Shown piece by piece: positions 50,988-58,835 of a stretch of DNA of 64,000 nt. Location of the stretch: assembly GCF_004571025.1 (NCBI RefSeq), contig NZ_SPQT01000021.1:1-64000 (forward strand), given 5' to 3'. Within the stretch, counting starts at the first letter, position 1. Each line of letters starts with the position of its first letter. Position numbers and translations under genes: made by a program. This DNA is from Bradyrhizobium niftali. GTDB lineage: Bacteria; Pseudomonadota; Alphaproteobacteria; Rhizobiales; Xanthobacteraceae. The notes beneath the pieces were generated by a model. That model had not been told where the DNA came from, searched no databases, and was given only the letters and a program-made list of their open reading frames with translations.

Positions 50988-52223
50988 TTTCGCCAGCGCG
51001 TCCTCCAGGAACCACGCCGTCGCAAGCGCATGCGCGTCGTTGCCGAAGCGCGCGATCACCTGCACGCCGATCGGCAGGCCATTGACCTTCAGCACCGGCA
51101 CGTTGACGCAAGGATTGCCCATCAGCGTCCAGAGCCGGTTGTAGCGGGGGTCGCCGGTGGAGGCGAGCTCCTTGGCCGGCGGCGTGCCCGGCGCCGAATA
51201 GGTCAGGAGCACGTCGAAACCTTCGAACAGCTCGCCGAGCTCGCGGCGGCCACGACGGCTGATCCGGCGCGCCTCGTCATAATCCTTCGGCGTCAGCCCG
51301 ACCGTCGCATCAAGGCTGGCGCGCAGCATCGGCGCGATCTCGTCGTGATGCTCGGAAAACTCCCAGGCCAGCGCGCGATGCGCCTCAAAGTCCTGGACGA
51401 TCGGATGGATGCGCCAGGCCTCCTGCACCGCTTCGGGCAGGTCGATGATCTGCACGCTGGCCCCGGCGCGCTCGGCCGCCTTGATCGCGGCTTCCAGCCC
51501 CTGCTCGGCTGCCGGCTCGACAGCACCCGCGAATTCCTGCCTGACCACGCCGATCCGCGGCGCCTTGGCCGGGACGATGCCGGCGAATTCGCTGCGGCCG
51601 GTCATCGCCAGCAATCCGCGCGCGAGATCCTCCGCGCGCGCGCCGAACAGGCCGACCGTGTCGAGCGCCCACGAATAGCACTTCACGCCGACCGTCGGCA
51701 GCATCCGGAACGACGGCTTGATCGCGGCCGTCCCGCAATAGGCGGCGGGCCGGATCACCGAGCCGCCGGTCTGGGTGCCCAGCGCCAGCGGGATCATGCC
51801 GGCGCCGACCGCCGCCGCCGAGCCCGAGGACGAGCCGCCGGGCGTATGGCCGGTATTGTGCGGATTGAGCGTCGGCGTCGGATCGCGCGAGGCGAACGCC
51901 GTGGTCGTGGTCTTGCCGATGATGGTGGCGCCCGCCCGCTTCAGCATCATCACGACCGGCGCATCCGAGCGCGGCTGCCAGCCGCGATAGATCTGCGAGC
52001 CCATCTCGGTCGGCATATTGGCGGTGTCGATGATGTCCTTGATGCCGACGGCGATGCCGCGCAGCGGGCCGGAGGCTTGCGCTCGTGCTGACTTGTCGTG
52101 GCGGACGAAGGCATGGACCTCCTTCTCCCGCGCCTCGATCGCCGCATGCGACTGGGCAATGGCTGCTTCAGGCGAAAGCTCGCCCGCTTCGATGCGGCGC
52201 TGGAGGTCGGCGAGTGAGATCAT
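50979..52223 (-). CDS. Amidase-signature-family hydrolase
   Basis: A 414-residue amidase. The Ser-Ser-Lys triad is recognisable: Lys in LRGIAVGIKDIID, cis-Ser in HTPGGSSSGSAAAV and nucleophile Ser in GTQTGGSVIRPAAYCG. It lacks the GatA-specific C-terminal region and is only about 410 residues long, so it is a stand-alone amidase, not a tRNA amidotransferase subunit. AAGAAGGG lies 9 bases upstream of ATG 52223. The sequence directly upstream of its start is one of the duplicated segments found again upstream of dprA. Substrate unknown. Confidence 0.88.
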   Translation of the reverse strand: MISLADLQRRIEAGELSPEAAIAQSHAAIEAREKEVHAFVRHDKSARAQASGPLRGIAVGIKDIIDTANMPTEMGSQIYRGWQPRSDAPVVMMLKRAGATIIGKTTTTAFASRDPTPTLNPHNTGHTPGGSSSGSAAAVGAGMIPLALGTQTGGSVIRPAAYCGTAAIKPSFRMLPTVGVKCYSWALDTVGLFGARAEDLARGLLAMTGRSEFAGIVPAKAPRIGVVRQEFAGAVEPAAEQGLEAAIKAAERAGASVQIIDLPEAVQEAWRIHPIVQDFEAHRALAWEFSEHHDEIAPMLRASLDATVGLTPKDYDEARRISRRGRRELGELFEGFDVLLTYSAPGTPPAKELASTGDPRYNRLWTLMGNPCVNVPVLKVNGLPIGVQVIARFGNDAHALATAWFLEDALAKSG

Positions 52224-52242
52224 GGCGATACCCTTCTTATTG

Positions 52243-52282
52243 GTATCGCTTTTAGCATTGCGATGAGGTCGCGCAAGCGCAC
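52243..52282. repeat. Duplicated flank, copy 1 left half
   Basis: TTAGCATTGCGATGAGGTCG followed by CGCAAGCGCAC matches 53902-53935 (TTAGCATTGCGACGAGGTCG, then CGCGAGCGCAC) with a few changes. The match stops at CAAGCGCAC, which reappears at 53017-53025. Confidence 0.8.
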
Positions 52283-52524
52283 GCGGGCGCGATCAATCCA
52301 TGCGTGCAGTCAACAGAGACCAACGACGCGACCAGAGCATTCGTCTCCGCGACGTCGCGCCGCCAAGGCCAAAAATGGAAACAGTAACTTTCAATCATTT
52401 CTATTTCGGTCACAATTCGATCCGGCCAATCTGAGGACACAACGCAGGGCCCCGCGGCGCGCACTTTCTTCCAGGCCACACGCTTGGTGCCGTCGGACCT
52501 CAACCAAGTACAGGAGCGACTACC

Positions 52525-52950
52525 ATGGACACGACCCGTTATGCTTCCCTCGTTGGCCGGCTGCTGATCGGCCTCCCGTTTGCAATGAGTGGCTTCAGCA
52601 AGCTCGCCGCTTATGGTGCGACGACCGCTTACATCGCCTCTGCGGGATTACCGGTGCCACCGGTGGCTTATGCGATCGCAGTGCTCGTCGAGCTCGGTGG
52701 CGGTCTCTTGCTTATCGCGGGCTATCAAGCCCGCTCTGTCGCACTGGCGCTCGCCATATTCTCTGTGGCCGCGGCAGTCTCGTTCCACAACAACTTTGCC
52801 GACCAGAATCAGATGATCCATTTCCTCAAGAACGTGATGATGGCAGGCGGCCTGCTTCAGATTTTTGCCTTCGGCGCCGGTGCGCTCAGCCTTGACGCTC
52901 GCCTCTTGCGGAGCGGCTTCGCTGTCGCTCAGGCGGCGCACGCTCGTTGA
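52525..52950 (+). CDS. DoxX-family membrane protein
   Basis: A 141-residue inner-membrane protein with four hydrophobic segments. It begins RYASLVGRLLIGLPFAMSGF followed by SKLAAYGATTAYIASAGLPV, the DoxX signature, and continues AYAIAVLVELGGGLLLIAGY and the SFHNNFADQNQMIHFLKNV loop. DoxX proteins are implicated in redox and sulfur stress responses in some bacteria. AGGAG is 8 bases before ATG 52525. The gene and its promoter region lie between two copies of CAAGCGCAC, as if the roughly 735-bp unit had been inserted into the duplicated flank. Confidence 0.88.
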   Translation: MDTTRYASLVGRLLIGLPFAMSGFSKLAAYGATTAYIASAGLPVPPVAYAIAVLVELGGGLLLIAGYQARSVALALAIFSVAAAVSFHNNFADQNQMIHFLKNVMMAGGLLQIFAFGAGALSLDARLLRSGFAVAQAAHAR

Positions 52951-53016
52951 GTGGACGACCCTGCGGACGACCCGTCGACCACGTCGGGTCTTCCGGCCGT
53001 GCCTCTAAAGCCTGAT

Positions 53017-53123
53017 CAAGCGCACCTCACTGTTGCCCACGCCCTCAGGTTGCTCCATGCCACGAGACGGCCGTGGACGGCATCAACCCAAGCGTGGAGC
53101 TGACCGAGCTCGAGCGGATGGCG
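53017..53123 (+). pseudogene. Remnant of the dprA 5' end (duplicate copy)
   Basis: CACTGTTGCCCACGCCCTCA (53028 on) and GTGGAGCTGACCGAGCTCGA (53093 on) repeat the sequence at 53938-54030 with few differences. The encoded piece, from GTG 53073, is VDGINPSVELTELERMA, against VDAINNSVELTELERID in the main copy. After about 16 codons the similarity ends, so this is a truncated duplicate, not a gene. Confidence 0.82.
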
Positions 53124-53143
53124 CAAACGCCACAACTAACCGA

Positions 53144-53695
53144 TCAATCTTCGATATCGGCAATTCGCCTGATGACGATCACGACTGCGAAGACCAGGCC
53201 AAATACGCCGCCAGCAGCTCCGGCCAGGCCAGAACCAAAGGCGCCACTTACATCCCGGTCGGAAAGCGCGAATACGACCGTTTCAGCCGCCAAGCTCGTT
53301 CCCAGCGTCACAGCAATTATGATCGCGACGGACGTGAGAAATTCGACCGCAAATCGAAGTGCCATATGTTTTGGAGTGCCGCGAGCGCGGCGCATACGAG
53401 TATCGGGACCTGGGGCCGCCGTGCGCGGCAAGCCTTTGCCGATCAATCGGTCCGCACGCGGATTGTCATTGGGATCGTCGAGGGCCTTGATGTCTCGTGA
53501 GAGTTCTCGTCGCATGATCAGAACGAAAATTAGCCCCCAGCATAAACATACGCCCCCTCCCAGGTAGATGCTGTAGCTGCCTGCCCATACGGTCAGAAAA
53601 AGGCCAACCCAAAAAAGGGCTTCGCCAAAAAAGTAAGCAACCCCCAATTTGGCGCGCTCGGTCAAAGACAGCTCACCGGAATCCGCCGGCGTCAT
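53144..53695 (-). CDS. Membrane protein of unknown function, 183 residues
   Basis: From ATG 53695 (GAAAGG upstream) the protein has four hydrophobic stretches: GVAYFFGEALFWVGLFLTVW, SYSIYLGGGVCLCWGLIFVL, FLTSVAIIIAVTLGTSLA, and GLAGAAGGVFGLVFAVVIVI. Two charged loops lie between, one with DIKALDDPNDNPRADRL. It lies alone between the dprA remnant and the broken dprA, and codes less GC-rich than nearby core genes. I recognise no family. The frame continues upstream to 53824, but that extension has no ribosome-binding site. Confidence 0.7.
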   Translation of the reverse strand: MTPADSGELSLTERAKLGVAYFFGEALFWVGLFLTVWAGSYSIYLGGGVCLCWGLIFVLIMRRELSRDIKALDDPNDNPRADRLIGKGLPRTAAPGPDTRMRRARGTPKHMALRFAVEFLTSVAIIIAVTLGTSLAAETVVFALSDRDVSGAFGSGLAGAAGGVFGLVFAVVIVIRRIADIED

Positions 53696-53894
53696 CGGTT
53701 TGCCTTTCGACACTCCGCTTCCCGCACGATCAGCCACCGGTAAGATGTGGAGCGTGGTCGCCGCGTGCAACCCCATTTTTTTCGAGCACCACGCTTTCCA
53801 ATTCCATCGCTGCAATGCACGCAAGGAGGAATGTTGCGAAGACTGTACTGCGCTTGACCATCATGGGCATCCCGACCTCAGTCTCCTTGATGCC

Positions 53895-54040
53895 CGATCG
53901 CCCTTAGCATTGCGACGAGGTCGCGCGAGCGCACGACGCTGTTGCCCACGCCCTCAGGTTGTTCCATGCTGTGCCTGCAAGGAGACACCGTGGACGCCAT
54001 CAACAACAGCGTGGAGCTGACCGAGCTAGAGCGGATCGAC
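53895..54040. repeat. Duplicated flank, copy 2 (contiguous)
   Basis: Contains, in one unbroken stretch, both segments that are separated at 52243-52282 and 53017-53123: TTAGCATTGCGACGAGG...GCGCAC and then CTGTTGCCCACGCCCTCAGG through the dprA start. This is probably the ancestral arrangement of the amidase/dprA junction. Confidence 0.78.
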
Positions 54041-55060
54041 CGCCTGCGGCTGATCCGCTCCGACAATGTCGGACCGCGCACCTTCCGCTCGCTGGTCGAT
54101 CATTTCGGCACGGCGCGACCTGGCGCGCCGCGGCGGCGCGGCGCGGTCGGGGCGCATCTGTAGCGCGGACGAGGCGAAAGCCGAGCTCGCCGCCAGCCGC
54201 AAATTCGGCATCGCCTGGCTCGCGCCCGGCGAGGACGGCTATCCGGCGCGGCTTTCGACGCTCGATGACGCCCCGCCACTGCTCGCTGTGCGCGGCGATG
54301 TCGCGACCTTGATGCGGCCGATGATCGCGATCGTCGGCTCGCGCAACGCCTCGGGCGCCGGCTTGAAATTCGCCGGACAGTTGGCCCGCGAGCTCGGCGA
54401 AGCCGGCTTCGTCATCATCTCGGGGCTCGCCCGCGGCGTCGATCAGGCCGCGCATCGCACCAGCGTCGAGAGCGGCACGATCGCATCTATCCGCCCGAGC
54501 ACGGCGATTTGCTCGGATCGATCCTCGACCACGCGGGCGCGGCGATCTCCGAGATGCCGCTCGGCCACGAGCCGCGCGCCCGCGACTTCCCCCGCCGCAA
54601 CCGTCTGATCTCGGGCGCTTCGCTCGGCGTGGTCGTGGTGGAGGCGGCCCACCGCTCGGGCTCGCTGATCACCGCGCGCATGGCGGCCGAACAGGGCCGC
54701 GAGGTGTTCGCGGTGCCAGGCTCGCCGCTCGATCCGCGCGCCGCCGGCACCAACGATCTGATCAAGCAGGGCGCAACGCTCGTCACCGAAGCCGCCGACG
54801 TCATCAACGCGGTCGCACCGATCATGGAGCGGCCGCTGATGCATCGGGCGCGCGAGCCCGACAGCGAGCCGTTCGAAACCGATCCGCAGACGCACGACCG
54901 CGACCAGATCATCGGCCTGCTCGGCCCTGTGCCGATCTCGCTCGACGATCTCGTCCGGATGTCCGGCGCCTCGCCGGCCATCGTCCGCACCGTGCTGCTG
55001 GAGCTCGAACTCGCCGGCCGGCTCGAACGCCACGGTGGCGGATTGGTGTCGCTGCTTTAG
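53990..55060 (+). pseudogene. dprA: DNA processing protein A, disrupted by two small deletions
   Basis: DprA binds incoming single-stranded DNA and loads RecA in natural transformation. The frame starts at GTG 53990 (AAGGAG upstream) with VDAINNSVELTELERIDRLR, then LIRSDNVGPRTFRSLVDHFG. After HFGTAR the frame is lost: a deletion of about 20 bases shifts reading to the next frame, where DLARRGGAARSGRICSADEA and MIAIVGSRNASGAGLKFAGQ continue. A second loss after VESGT, probably 25 bases between copies of CACGATCGC, shifts back to DRIYPPEHGDLLGSILDHAG and the C-terminus ending GGGLVSLL. Each deletion is out of frame, so translation stops at 54163. Sequencing error cannot be fully excluded. Confidence 0.85.
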
Positions 55061-55479
55061 TGCTCGCCGCGCTTGTCGAACCGCGTCCGTGCGGCCTCGA
55101 TCTGCGCCAGATGCTCCATCGCCCACTTGCCGAGCGCCTCAACGGGCCGCGACAGGCCGCGGCCGAGATCGGTCAGCTCATAGTCCACGCGCGGCGGAAT
55201 GGTCGGGAAGATCGTGCGCGTGACGAGGCCGTCACGCTCCAGCCCGCGCAACGTCAAGGTCAGCATCCGCTGCGAGATGCCGTTGATCATGCGCTTGAGC
55301 TCGTTGAAGCGCTTCGGTCCGTCGCCGAGCATCATGATGACGAACACGCTCCATTTGTCGCCGACGCGGGACAGCACGGAGGCGACCCCGCGGCAGTCCG
55401 CATGGTTGGGATCGGGCCTTTGACCCGACCTTGGCGAAGCAGGCAGATCGATGTGCGCAGGTTTCAATAATGTGTCCAT
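55057..55479 (-). CDS. HxlR-family transcriptional regulator (next to the azoreductase)
   Basis: A 140-residue winged-helix regulator. It shows the HxlR pattern: ADCRGVASVLSRVGDKWSVF with the conserved cysteine and GDKW, then GPKRFNELKRMINGISQRML and LRGLERDGLVTRTIFPTIPP, ending with the wing and a C-terminal dimerisation helix. The N-terminal Cys is the redox- or electrophile-sensing residue in relatives such as YodB and HypR. It is divergent from the azoreductase gene with an 83-base gap and overlaps the end of broken dprA by 4 bases. Confidence 0.9.
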   Translation of the reverse strand: MDTLLKPAHIDLPASPRSGQRPDPNHADCRGVASVLSRVGDKWSVFVIMMLGDGPKRFNELKRMINGISQRMLTLTLRGLERDGLVTRTIFPTIPPRVDYELTDLGRGLSRPVEALGKWAMEHLAQIEAARTRFDKRGEH

Positions 55480-55562
55480 GGCTCAAAAAAGTGCGTTCTT
55501 GCGGGGATTTCGATGGTCACTCATGTAGTGCGGGTTACAAATCTATACCATGGGTGACCTCA

Positions 55563-56171
55563 ATGAAACTCCTCCATATCGACTCCAGCGTGCTCGGCCC
55601 CCACTCCGTCAGCCGGCAGGTTTCCGCCGCCATCGTCGACCGTCTGCGGCAGGCGACGCCCTCGCTGGACATCGTCTATCGCGACCTGACCCAGACCCCG
55701 CTCGCCCACCTCTCCGGCTCGCATCTGGCGGCCGCGCAAGGCGCGCCTGCGCCGGCGGAACTCGGACCGGACCTTGCCGCGAGCGTGGCCGTGCTCAACG
55801 AGTTCCTCGCTGCCGACATCGTCGTGATCGGCGCGCCCATGTACAATTTCACCATCCCGAGCCAGCTCAAGGCCTGGATCGATCGTATCCTGGTGGCGGG
55901 GAAGACGTTCCAATACGGCGCGAACGGCCCGCAGGGCCTTGCCGGCGGCAAGCGGGTGATCGTAGCGATCTCGCGCGGCGGCTTTTACGGCGCGGAGACG
56001 CCATACGCGGCCGGCGAACATCTCGAAACCTATCTGCGCTGGGTGTTCGGCTTCATCGGCATCACCGATCCCGAGTTCATCTCCGCCGACGGCATCCAGA
56101 TCGGGCCGGATCATCGTGAGAAAGCGCTGGCTGGTGCACTTCAGGCAGCCACCAGCCTTCAGGCGGCGTGA
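55563..56171 (+). CDS. azoR: FMN-dependent NADH-azoreductase / quinone reductase
   Basis: A 202-residue flavodoxin-fold enzyme that reduces quinones and azo compounds with NADH. Family stretches: LLHIDSSVLGPHSVSRQVSA (FMN phosphate loop), VVIGAPMYNFTIPSQLKAWI (the MYNF motif) and AISRGGFYG near the isoalloxazine site. ATG 55563 starts directly with the first beta strand. It is divergent from an HxlR regulator, an arrangement known from quinone- and diamide-responsive systems (inference here). A 7-bp-arm hairpin (GGCGTGA/TCACGCC) covers its stop codon. Confidence 0.92.
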   Translation: MKLLHIDSSVLGPHSVSRQVSAAIVDRLRQATPSLDIVYRDLTQTPLAHLSGSHLAAAQGAPAPAELGPDLAASVAVLNEFLAADIVVIGAPMYNFTIPSQLKAWIDRILVAGKTFQYGANGPQGLAGGKRVIVAISRGGFYGAETPYAAGEHLETYLRWVFGFIGITDPEFISADGIQIGPDHREKALAGALQAATSLQAA

Positions 56172-56232
56172 GGCTCACGCCACCCGCAACGGCCGCTGCC
56201 GGAACCCGGCGGCGGCTGACAGATCGCACGGG

Positions 56233-56415
56233 CTAAAACCAGGCGCCCTGCATGCCCAGGATGACGGCCACGAGCGAAATGAACAGGCCGATGCCGGAGA
56301 AAAGGACCACCGCGATGAGCTCCGATTTGTCGGAGCGCCTGGCGGGAATGGCGGAACGCTCGGTGAAAATGCGCGGTGATGAAATCGACGAAAAAATGCG
56401 AGCTGCCTTTGGCAT
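56233..56415 (-). CDS. Small single-pass membrane protein, 60 residues
   Basis: From ATG 56415 with GGGAG 8 bases upstream. The first half is polar and basic (MPKAARIFSSISSPRIFTER, then SAIPARRSDKSE), the second half one membrane segment (LIAVVLFSGIGLFISLVAVIL) and a short end GMQGAWF. It is convergent with azoR. A longer frame exists to 56502 but has no start signal. No known family. Confidence 0.65.
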   Translation of the reverse strand: MPKAARIFSSISSPRIFTERSAIPARRSDKSELIAVVLFSGIGLFISLVAVILGMQGAWF

Positions 56416-56591
56416 CACGGGCTCCCTGAAAATGAGTCTTATGACCCTCTGCCCGTAAAAGTGTCTTGGCAGCTTGCACCAAGGTTCAACCTCATCACGC
56501 AAGGTTCAGAAAATACATCCTGCAGGACGAGAAAACCGGCCGGCGCAACCGATGTGGCCGCGCCGACCGATTCAATTTGCACTTGATTTGA

Positions 56592-57365
56592 TCAGCCGCG
56601 ATAGATCGGCGCGCCGCTCGGAGAGGCGACTGCGCCGCCATCGACGAAAATCTCCTGACCTTGAATATGCGCGGAGTCATCGGAGGCGAGGAACAGCACC
56701 GTCTTGGAAATGTGATCGGGTTCACCGATGCGGCCGAGCGGCGTCGACAGCGCGATCCGCTTCTCAAACGCCTTCTCGGCTTCGGGCGTTGCGATCGCAG
56801 CGCCCCAGATCGGCGTGCGGATCGCGCCGGGCGCGACGACGTTGACGCGGATGCCGCGCGGCGACAGCTCCGAGGCCATGATCCGCGCCATCGCCCGCAC
56901 GCCGGCCTTCGCCGCGCCGTACGCGGAGTAACCGGGGATGCCCAGCACCGAGATCACCGAGCCGTTGAGGATGATCGAGGCGTTGTCGTTGAGATAAGGC
57001 AGCGCGGACTGAACCGTGAAGAACACGCCGGTGAGGTTCGTGCTGATCACCTTCTCGAAGACCTCCAGCGTCGCCGCACCGAGCGGCGTGCTGCCGGGAA
57101 TGCCGGCATTGGCGAACACGATGTCGAACTTGCCGAACTTCTCGGCGCCCTGCCTGATCGCGGCTTCGGTGGCGGCGATGTCGGTGGCATCAGCAACGAC
57201 CGCAAGCGCGTTCGGGCCGAGTTCCTTGGCGGCAGCCGCCAGCGTCTCCTTGTTGCGCCCGGTGATCACCACCTTGGCGCCCTCGGCCACGAACAGCTTT
57301 GCCGTCGCAAGACCGATGCCGCCGTTGCCGCCCGTAATCAATGCCGTCTTGTTCTTCAGTCTCAC
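56592..57365 (-). CDS. Short-chain dehydrogenase/reductase (SDR)
   Basis: A 257-residue classical SDR. The nucleotide-binding motif is TALITGGNGGIGLATAKLF (TGxxxGIG); NAG is in FANAGIPGS; the catalytic Ser/Tyr/Lys are in LNGSVISVLGIPGYSAYGAAKAG. The C-terminus (DDSAHIQGQEIFVDGG) is typical. I chose GTG 57365, which is preceded by GGAGG at 7 bases, over ATG 57386 and the longer frame. The gene is divergent from a second HxlR regulator, with two related palindromes in the gap. Substrate unknown; probably a carbonyl compound detoxified under HxlR control. Confidence 0.92.
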   Translation of the reverse strand: MRLKNKTALITGGNGGIGLATAKLFVAEGAKVVITGRNKETLAAAAKELGPNALAVVADATDIAATEAAIRQGAEKFGKFDIVFANAGIPGSTPLGAATLEVFEKVISTNLTGVFFTVQSALPYLNDNASIILNGSVISVLGIPGYSAYGAAKAGVRAMARIMASELSPRGIRVNVVAPGAIRTPIWGAAIATPEAEKAFEKRIALSTPLGRIGEPDHISKTVLFLASDDSAHIQGQEIFVDGGAVASPSGAPIYRG

Positions 57366-57379
57366 GTTCGCCTCCAGTG

Positions 57380-57394
57380 GTTTCATAATGAAAC
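57380..57394. promoter_or_regulatory. Palindrome GTTTCATAATGAAAC, candidate HxlR operator 1
   Basis: Arms of 7 bases (GTTTCAT/ATGAAAC) around a single central base, just upstream of the SDR start. It resembles a second palindrome 36 bases further on. HxlR dimers bind short inverted repeats, so these are candidate operators for the divergent regulator. Confidence 0.6.
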
Positions 57395-57415
57395 TAAGTT
57401 GCCATCTAGGCCATT

Positions 57416-57434
57416 TGGTTTTATGATGCAACCA
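57416..57434. promoter_or_regulatory. Palindrome TGGTTTTATGATGCAACCA, candidate HxlR operator 2
   Basis: Arms TGGTT and AACCA with partial pairing inside (TTTTATGATGCAA against GTTTCATAATGAAAC of site 1: shared core TTWTATRATG-like). It lies between the SDR and HxlR starts, about 53 bases before the regulator ATG, where autoregulation is plausible. Confidence 0.5.
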
Positions 57435-57486
57435 CACAAGCGCGTGATCGCCACCGGAATCGGGCGAACGCGAAAGGACCAAGACG

Positions 57487-57966
57487 ATGGTGAAACGAAC
57501 CAGCTTCGAGGGCGATGCCTGCCCGATCGCGCGCTCGCTGGAGGCGATCGGCGATTGGTGGTCGCTCTTGATCATCCGCGAGGCGCTGTTCGGCCTGCGC
57601 CGCTTCGGCGAGTTTCAGAGCAAGCTCGGCATGGCCAAGAACATTCTGGCCGCGCGGCTGCGCGCGCTGGTCGATCACGGCATTCTGGAAACCGCCCCCG
57701 CCTCCGACGGCAGCGCCTATTCTGAATATTTGCTGACGCCGAAGGGCCGCGGCACCTTCCCGATCCTGGTCGCGCTCCGGCAATGGAGCGAGGCCTTCGA
57801 CGATCACCCCGAGGAAATCGCAACCATCCTGGTCGATCGCGAGAAAGGTCGCCCGGTGCGGAAGCTCGAGCTGCGCGCGGAGGACGGACGGCTGCTCGCA
57901 CCGGACGACACGGCGCTCAAACCGCGCCGCTCATCGAAGATGGTTGGCCGGAGCCGGTCCGGCTAG
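57487..57966 (+). CDS. HxlR-family transcriptional regulator (next to the SDR)
   Basis: A 159-residue winged-helix regulator with DACPIARSLEAIGDWWSLLI (the cysteine and GDWW of the HxlR family), REALFGLRRFGEFQSKLGMA and LRALVDHGILETAPASDGSA. Its C-terminal 40 residues are a charged extension (DREKGRPVRKLELRAEDGRL) not found in the other HxlR. It is divergent from the SDR gene; the gap holds two similar palindromes. Its end overlaps the convergent gene that follows by 50 bases. Confidence 0.9.
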   Translation: MVKRTSFEGDACPIARSLEAIGDWWSLLIIREALFGLRRFGEFQSKLGMAKNILAARLRALVDHGILETAPASDGSAYSEYLLTPKGRGTFPILVALRQWSEAFDDHPEEIATILVDREKGRPVRKLELRAEDGRLLAPDDTALKPRRSSKMVGRSRSG

Positions 57967-58312
57967 TCTGGCATCCGACGAGAGTAACCCGGCGGACGGT
58001 CTTGATGCGGTCATTGCTCTGGTGCCGGCCGAACACGACATCATAGTTGAGATCATAGACGCAGCCGACCTTCATTGCGGCAAATTCCGCATTGCGCTGG
58101 ATCACGTAGTTGCCCGCTGGATCCGTCTTGAGATGGACGATGCCGGGCTCCGCCCATGCCTGGTCGACGCCGCGATAGATGACGCGATCCGTCCGGCCGG
58201 CCATCACGAACCAGAGGATCAATCCTCCGATCAGCAAGGCGGCGATGACGAGGCTGCGGGCGTCGCTGCGAAGTTTTTCGGCCAGGGGCGAGAGATTGAA
58301 GGCGTTTTTCAC
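57917..58312 (-). CDS. Single-pass membrane protein of unknown function
   Basis: A 131-residue protein from GTG 58312. One membrane segment (SLVIAALLIGGLILWFVMAG) is followed by an extracytoplasmic part with GVDQAWAEPGIVHLKTDPAG and RNAEFAAMKVGCVYDLNYDV, and two cysteines. The last 20 residues (GSGQPSSMSGAV) are encoded over the end of the HxlR gene and may be an accretion. No ribosome-binding site is clear and no family is recognised, but the hydrophobic pattern and lack of alternative frames support a gene. Confidence 0.6.
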   Translation of the reverse strand: MKNAFNLSPLAEKLRSDARSLVIAALLIGGLILWFVMAGRTDRVIYRGVDQAWAEPGIVHLKTDPAGNYVIQRNAEFAAMKVGCVYDLNYDVVFGRHQSNDRIKTVRRVTLVGCQTSRTGSGQPSSMSGAV

Positions 58313-58367
58313 ATCGGCTTAGTCGCCGGCAACAGCGCGGCAGTTCACGAGCAAGGCTCGCCATCCC

Positions 58368-58607
58368 TCACGACAGCTTGCGCCTGGTCCGCAGCCGCAG
58401 GTGCTCGTCGGCCTCCAGCTGCGTCATCCCTAAGAGATAATGCAGCACGTCGAGCCTGTGGCGCTCGGCGAGCTTGCGCAGCACCGCCACCTGCTCGGCG
58501 ATGAAGGCAACCGCCTCGTCGGCGCCGCCCTCTCCCGGTTCCTCGAGGCGCGAGCCTTCCGGCGCGCCTGATGCGGCGCGCGCCCGTTTCCTTCCTGGCT
58601 TAGTCAC
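58368..58607 (-). CDS. Small conserved hypothetical protein
   Basis: From a GTG at 58607 the protein has 79 residues: VTKPGRKRARAASGAPEGSR, an acidic linker, then a helix-forming stretch DEAVAFIAEQVAVLRKLAER and HRLDVLHYLLGMTQLEADEH. The helical part looks like a heptad-based dimerisation region. The longer frame to 58652 (MGVMFPRG...) is an alternative start. It lies between the membrane protein gene and topA. Function unknown. Confidence 0.65.
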   Translation of the reverse strand: MTKPGRKRARAASGAPEGSRLEEPGEGGADEAVAFIAEQVAVLRKLAERHRLDVLHYLLGMTQLEADEHLRLRTRRKLS

Positions 58608-58835
58608 CAGACCCCACCCCGAATCCATGCCCCGCGGGAACATTACGCCCACATCGATCGCAACTCCAAGGTGGTAATTTGCAACTTTCTCGATATGAAA
58701 CTTTTCCCATCGCGGCCGCTTTCTGCACCCCTCGATTTGACAGCGACGACCTCACCACCCATGTTCGGTTCGAAACGGCCGACCCGAATCTCGTCGAATT
58801 CGGCCCAGAATTTCCCCGTAAGTTACTGGAACTAC

